In this document: positions 59,783 to 64,000 of the stretch, in pieces
How the letters are laid out: each line of letters opens with the position of its first letter
Position numbering within the stretch: the stretch's first letter is position 1
Origin: an uncultured Bacteroidales bacterium
GTDB lineage: Bacteria > Bacteroidota > Bacteroidia > Bacteroidales > P3
Assembly (NCBI GenBank): GCA_900314925.1
Contig: OMXC01000001.1
Span: 1 to 64,000, forward strand
DNA length: 64,000 nucleotides
Reading direction: 5' to 3'
Translations under genes and position numbers: made by a program
Notes under the pieces: model-generated
The model's database searches: none
Told to the model about the DNA's origin: nothing
The model's input: the letters and a program-made list of their open reading frames with translations, nothing else

Positions 59783-61159
59783 ATGGAACTTCCCTTTGCA
59801 GAAGCATGGAAAATCAAGATGGTCGAACCCATCAAGAAAAGCACTCGCGAACAGCGCGAGCAGTGGCTGAAAGAGGCCCACAACAACGTCTTCATGCTGA
59901 AGAGCGACTACGTGTACATCGACCTGCTGACCGACAGCGGCACCGGCGCCATGAGCGACCGCCAGTGGGCCGCCATGATGCAGGGCGACGAGAGCTACGG
60001 CGGCGCCCGCTCGTTCTACCACATGAAGGACACCATCACGGAGCTCACGGGCTTCGAGTACGTCATCCCCACCCATCAGGGCCGCGCCGCCGAGAACGTG
60101 CTGTTCTCCTACCTGGTGAAGCCCGGCATGGTGGTGCCCGGCAACGCCCACTTCGACACCACCAAGGGTCACATCGAGAGCCGCAAGGCTTTCGCCATCG
60201 ACGTCACCGTCAAGGAGGCCTACGACACGCAGCTCGAGGTGCCGTTCAAAGGCAATGTCGACCTGGAGAAGCTTGAGAAGATCCTCAAGGAGAACAAGGG
60301 CAACGTGCCCTTCATGGTCCTCACGGTGACCAACAACACCGTCGGCGGCCAGCCCGTCAGCATGCAGAACATCCGCGAGACCTGCGAACTCTGCCATAAA
60401 TACGGCGTGCCCGTCAACGTCGACAGCGCCCGCTTCATCGAGAACGCCTACTTCATCAAGACCCGCGAGAAGGGCTACGAGAACAAGACCCTCCGCGAGA
60501 TCGCCCTGGAAATGTTCAGCTACGCCGACAGCATGACCATGAGCGCCAAGAAGGACGGCCTCGTGAACATGGGCGGCTTCATCGCCACCAACAAGAAGGA
60601 CTGGTACGAGGGTGCCAAGCTCTTCTGCATCCCCTTCGAGGGCTTCCTCACCTACGGCGGTATGAACGGCCGCGACATGGACGCCCTGGCCGTGGGTCTG
60701 AAGGAGAACATAGAGTTTGAGATGGTGGAGACGCGCATCAAGCAGGTGCAGTACCTGGCCGACAAGCTCGACGAGTACGGCATCCCCTACCAGCGTCCCG
60801 CCGGTGGCCACGCCATCTTCGTCGACGGCGACAAGGTGCTCACCAACATCCCCAAGGAGGAGTTCCCGGCCCAGACGCTGACCTGCGAGCTGTACCTCGA
60901 GGCCGGTATCCGCGCCTGCGAGATCGGCTACGTGCTGGCCGACCGCGACCCTGTGACCCGCGAGAACCGCTTTGGCGGCAACGACTTCGTGCGCCTCTGC
61001 ATCCCGCGCCGCGTCTACACCAACAACCACATGGACGTCATCGCCGCAGCCCTGAAGAACGTCTACGACCGTCGCGACACCATCAAGCGCGGTCTTGAGA
61101 TCACCTGGGAGGCTGAGCTGATGCGCCATTTCACATGCCAGTTCAAGAGACTCGGTTAA
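59783..61159 (+). CDS. tnaA: Tryptophanase (L-tryptophan indole-lyase)
   Basis: The 458-residue cytosolic PLP enzyme should split tryptophan into indole, pyruvate and ammonia. Hallmarks are LLTDSGTGAMSDRQWAA near residue 48, PTHQGRAAEN near 94, NTVGGQPVSMQN, the DSARFIENAYFIK segment, and the PLP lysine K257 in MSAKKDGLVNMGGF. The C-terminus has CIPRRVYTNNHMDVIAAALK and MRHFT. The sequence follows Bacteroides tryptophanases closely, with DSARF as in tryptophanase where tyrosine phenol-lyase has a different segment. The ATG at 59783 is preceded by the A-rich leader usual in Bacteroidetes. The polysaccharide export gene starts 21 nt after its stop with no visible terminator, so read-through is likely. 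Indole production would be the phenotype. Confidence 0.95.
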   Translation: MELPFAEAWKIKMVEPIKKSTREQREQWLKEAHNNVFMLKSDYVYIDLLTDSGTGAMSDRQWAAMMQGDESYGGARSFYHMKDTITELTGFEYVIPTHQGRAAENVLFSYLVKPGMVVPGNAHFDTTKGHIESRKAFAIDVTVKEAYDTQLEVPFKGNVDLEKLEKILKENKGNVPFMVLTVTNNTVGGQPVSMQNIRETCELCHKYGVPVNVDSARFIENAYFIKTREKGYENKTLREIALEMFSYADSMTMSAKKDGLVNMGGFIATNKKDWYEGAKLFCIPFEGFLTYGGMNGRDMDALAVGLKENIEFEMVETRIKQVQYLADKLDEYGIPYQRPAGGHAIFVDGDKVLTNIPKEEFPAQTLTCELYLEAGIRACEIGYVLADRDPVTRENRFGGNDFVRLCIPRRVYTNNHMDVIAAALKNVYDRRDTIKRGLEITWEAELMRHFTCQFKRLG

Positions 61160-61180
61160 TAAAGCGAAAAAAAAGAGAAG

Positions 61181-61945
61181 ATGCGCTTGAAAAATGTTAA
61201 AGCGATCGCGTTAGGGGTGGCGTTGTTGACGCTGGCGTCGTGCGTCACCCCCAGACGCGTCAACTACCTGCAGGACATGACCCACGGCAGCCAGATACAG
61301 CTCGAAGACCGCTTCGAGGCCCGTATAGCTGCCTACGACGACCTGAGCATCGTCGTGTCGAGTTCGCAGCCTAACCAGGAGCTCGTGGCCCCGTTCAACG
61401 TGGTGCGCGACTCCAAGGGAGGCTACCTTGTGGATGTTGACGGCAACATCGACTTCCCGGTGCTGGGCAAGATGCACGTGGCCGGCCTGACGCGCCTGCA
61501 GCTGCAGGACACCGTCACCGCCAGGCTGACGCGCGGCGGCTACCTCGAAGACCCCTTCGTGATAGTGCGCTTCAACACTTTCAAGATATTCTTCATAGGC
61601 GGCGGCGGCGGCAAAGTGATCAATGTGCCGAACGAGCGCTGCACTTTCCTCGAGGCTTTGGCGCTGAGCGGCGGCCTCGACAATTTCACGCCGCGCGACC
61701 GCATCGCCGTGATGCGCGAAGTGAACGGCAAAATGGTTATGCGCTACCTCGACCCGCGCTCGTCGGATGTGTTCAACGACCCCTTCTTCATGCTGCACCA
61801 GAATGATTTCATCATTACCGACGGCATGAACAACGGCACGCTGAGACAGGAGGTTACCTTCTGGACCGGCATGGTGTCGACGATACTTTCGATGGCGTCG
61901 CTGTTGACGTCCATAGCGCTCTATAAGGCAATGAACAAAAACTGA
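61181..61945 (+). CDS. Wza/BexD-type polysaccharide export lipoprotein
   Basis: A 254-residue protein with a lipoprotein signal (ALLTLASC, cysteine at residue 21). Residues about 45-130 form the polysaccharide-export domain (IAAYDDLSIVVSSSQP, GGYLVDVDGNIDFPVLGKMHV, DTVTARL). A SLBB-like segment follows (about 140-215: FFIGGGGGKVINVP, FLEALALSGGLDNFTPRDRIAVMRE). A C-terminal hydrophobic segment (about 228-248) probably crosses the outer membrane. The protein should form the outer-membrane channel for capsule or exopolysaccharide. The Wzc-like gene starts 9 nt downstream. Such export pairs normally begin a polysaccharide locus in Bacteroidales, consistent with their position at the right end. 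Confidence 0.9.
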   Translation: MRLKNVKAIALGVALLTLASCVTPRRVNYLQDMTHGSQIQLEDRFEARIAAYDDLSIVVSSSQPNQELVAPFNVVRDSKGGYLVDVDGNIDFPVLGKMHVAGLTRLQLQDTVTARLTRGGYLEDPFVIVRFNTFKIFFIGGGGGKVINVPNERCTFLEALALSGGLDNFTPRDRIAVMREVNGKMVMRYLDPRSSDVFNDPFFMLHQNDFIITDGMNNGTLRQEVTFWTGMVSTILSMASLLTSIALYKAMNKN

Positions 61946-61954
61946 TAACGACAA

Positions 61955-64000
61955 ATGGCAGACGGCAAAGACAACAATATGGCGTTCCTCGACGAGGGCA
62001 AGAAGGGTCCTAAACTTCACGTCAAGGATATTGTGTTTATAGTGTTGCGCAACCTTCACTGGTTGATACTCTGCGCCGCCATAGGTGCCTTTGTCGCCGG
62101 TTATTGGGTGCGCCACCAGAACCATGTGTACCAGAGCTCGGCGAGGGTGCTCATCAAGGGGTCGTCGACGGGCAGCAACGACAACAGCTCCATCCGCGAG
62201 GCTTCGATCAAGAGCATGTTCGCCACCAGGGCGCTGTACAACAGCAACATCAACAACGAGATGATGATATTCTCGTCGAAGTCGGCGATGCTGGAAGTGG
62301 CGCGTGCCCTGGAACTCAACGTGTTCTATACGTCCAAGACCAAGATAGTGAACCGTGTGAAAGACCTTTACGGGGAGTCTCCGATAAAGGTCGACTTCAT
62401 AGACAACGGCGAGGACGACGTGGTGGCGTTCGATGCGGTGATCAACAGCACGTCGACGCTTACCGTCACGCAGCCGGGTTACGAGCCGGTGAAGGTGGAG
62501 TGCGAAGACACCGTGGCTATGCCGTTTGGCCGCATCGTGGTGCATCCCACCTGGTTCATGTCGTCTTCCTTCGTGGGGCAGACGCTGCATGTGGAGCACC
62601 GCAGCATGAACGCTGTGGCCGACTATTACCGTGCCGCCATGCAGGTGTTCCGCGACGACGACTTTAACACCATCATCACGATTGTGCTGCAGGACGCTTC
62701 GCCCATACGCGCCACCGAGGTCATCAACGAGGCCATACGCGTCTATAACGACGACGCCGTCAAGGACAAGAAGCGCATCATTGCCTACACATACGACTTC
62801 ATCAACGAGCGTCTGAAGCTGTTGCAGAGCGACCTCGGCGTGCAGGAGAACGCCCTGGCCGACTTCAAGCGCGAGAACCGTCTGCTCGACATTTCGTCTT
62901 ACGGCCAGTCGTATCTTGCGACGAGCATACAGAGTTCGGAAGAGAAAGAGCGCCTGAACAAGCAGCTCACCACGGCGCGCTACCTGATACAGACAAACGA
63001 GAGCGATGAGACTCACCTGATACCCAACAATGTGGGTATCGACGACGAGCACATCACGCAGCTTATCGCCAAGCACAATGCGTTGGTGCTCGAGCTGAAG
63101 AAATACCAAAGCCAGAACAACCCTGTGGTGAAGCAGAAGATGGCTGAGCTGAACACCCTGAAGAACGACATGAACACTCTGCTCGACGTGTATGTCAGCG
63201 TGTTGCAGGAGCGCATCGCCGAAGCACAGATCACGGCGGACATGGCAAGCTCGAAGATGAGCCGCGTGCCGCAGCAGCAACTTTACATCGAGAGTCTGGA
63301 GCGTGTGTCTAAAATCAAGGAGGACCTGTACCTCCATCTGCTGAGCCGTCGTGAGGAGCTGATGATCAGCCAGCCCTCCATCGAGCCCAACGGCAAGGTG
63401 CTCGACCCGGCGCGCATCAACCGCACGCCCGTGGCTCCCAACGAGAGCCGCACCACGCTGATGGGCTTGTTGATAGGCTTGCTGATACCTGTGGCTGTCT
63501 TCTTCCTGAGGCGCCTGTTTGACACCAAGGTGAAGTACCACAACGATGTGATTTACGCCACGGCCACGCCCTTCCTGTGCGAGATACCGTCGCGCGAGAA
63601 GGACGATGACCGCTCCATCGTGGTGACAGAGAGCGGGCACGACGCCATGTGTGAATCCTTCAGGCTGCTGCGCGCCAAGGCCGACTTCCTCGGCACCGAC
63701 AACAGCCAGGGGTCCTCGCGCGTGTATCTTATTACATCACTCATGCCCGGCATGGGCAAGACGTTCATCTCGTCTAACCTCTCCGCCAGCTTCGGCTTCG
63801 CCGGCAAGCGCACGGTGGTGTTGGACCTCGACTTGAGGCGTGGCTCGCTGACGCGCCTGTTCTATTCGCGCCACCATACGGGCCTCTCCAATTACTTGGT
63901 GGGCAAGGTGGACGACATAGAAGAGATTATAAAGCATGACCTCGTGAGCCGCGGCGTTGACGCCATATTCACGGGTCCCATACCGCCCAACCCCACGGAG
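61955..64000 (+). CDS. Wzc-type polysaccharide co-polymerase / BY-kinase (C-terminus outside window)
   Basis: The frame is open from the ATG at 61955 to the right edge (682 codons). A cytoplasmic start leads to a first membrane segment (LHWLILCAAIGAFVAGYWV, about residues 32-50). A Wzz-like periplasmic domain and a long coiled-coil region (about 270-440) follow, then a second membrane segment (LMGLLIGLLIPVAVFFL, about 502-520). The cytoplasmic ATPase domain shows SFRLLRAKADFL, Walker A MPGMGKT (K602) and Walker A' VVLDLDLRRG. This is the architecture of bacterial tyrosine kinases that set polysaccharide chain length together with a Wza-type channel, which is encoded just upstream. The C-terminal Tyr cluster expected in the family lies beyond the window. 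Confidence 0.92.
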   Translation, partial: MADGKDNNMAFLDEGKKGPKLHVKDIVFIVLRNLHWLILCAAIGAFVAGYWVRHQNHVYQSSARVLIKGSSTGSNDNSSIREASIKSMFATRALYNSNINNEMMIFSSKSAMLEVARALELNVFYTSKTKIVNRVKDLYGESPIKVDFIDNGEDDVVAFDAVINSTSTLTVTQPGYEPVKVECEDTVAMPFGRIVVHPTWFMSSSFVGQTLHVEHRSMNAVADYYRAAMQVFRDDDFNTIITIVLQDASPIRATEVINEAIRVYNDDAVKDKKRIIAYTYDFINERLKLLQSDLGVQENALADFKRENRLLDISSYGQSYLATSIQSSEEKERLNKQLTTARYLIQTNESDETHLIPNNVGIDDEHITQLIAKHNALVLELKKYQSQNNPVVKQKMAELNTLKNDMNTLLDVYVSVLQERIAEAQITADMASSKMSRVPQQQLYIESLERVSKIKEDLYLHLLSRREELMISQPSIEPNGKVLDPARINRTPVAPNESRTTLMGLLIGLLIPVAVFFLRRLFDTKVKYHNDVIYATATPFLCEIPSREKDDDRSIVVTESGHDAMCESFRLLRAKADFLGTDNSQGSSRVYLITSLMPGMGKTFISSNLSASFGFAGKRTVVLDLDLRRGSLTRLFYSRHHTGLSNYLVGKVDDIEEIIKHDLVSRGVDAIFTGPIPPNPTE

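Noticed and set aside
61211..63640. 809-codon minus-strand frame opposite the Wza/Wzc genes
   Set aside because: His/Val/Arg-rich composition typical of an antisense shadow; the plus-strand genes have clear domains.

Overview
The window looks like a chromosome segment of a GC-rich member of the order Bacteroidales. The evidence is a Bacteroides-type tryptophanase, Bacteroidetes promoters (TTTG, about 20 nt, TAnnTTTG), A-rich leaders in place of Shine-Dalgarno sites, type IX secretion (T9SS) sorting domains of types A and B, GLUG motifs, a fimbrillin-like lipoprotein, and a Wza/Wzc polysaccharide export pair. I cannot place it in a genus. No rRNA, tRNA, CRISPR array or transposase was seen.

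Layout. Positions 1-2201 hold two minus-strand exported proteins, the first running off the left edge. Positions 2283-3188 are non-coding: a duplicated hairpin-rich module, then an 11-nt-period tandem array, then the promoter of a plus-strand aspartate aminotransferase (3189-4391). Positions 4592-59303 are a minus-strand cluster of very large surface proteins. In transcription order these are: a 2861-residue T9SS type B protein with MAM-like and fibronectin-like modules; three tandem paralogues of about 1.1 kaa; a broken gene remnant; a 6385-residue protein made almost wholly of V[YF]GGG repeats; a 4195-residue protein with the same repeats plus a T9SS type A domain; a 65-residue protein; and a GLUG lipoprotein. 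On the plus strand, positions 59783-64000 hold tnaA, a Wza-like lipoprotein and a Wzc-like tyrosine kinase cut by the right edge.

The most unusual material is of two kinds. First, the V[YF]GGG-repeat family: a giant protein with no recognisable sorting domain, containing five copies of a module of roughly 300-370 residues, flanked by three shorter 'head' proteins that all stop at the same point inside a repeat unit. Second, five intergenic arrays that keep a strict 11-nt period without insertions or deletions while the unit sequence changes along the array. Each lies about 25-55 bp upstream of a Bacteroidetes-type promoter. Three contain a shared order of units built around a TTCTTCAGT/ACTGAAGAA inverted repeat, a fourth has only traces of it, and the fifth is built of different units.

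How the genes may work together (inference): the cluster probably encodes cell-surface or exopolymeric adhesive proteins. Only the 2861- and 4195-residue proteins carry a T9SS address; the others have signal peptides only and may be held by those partners or sit in the periplasm. The polysaccharide export genes at the right end probably begin a capsule or exopolysaccharide locus.
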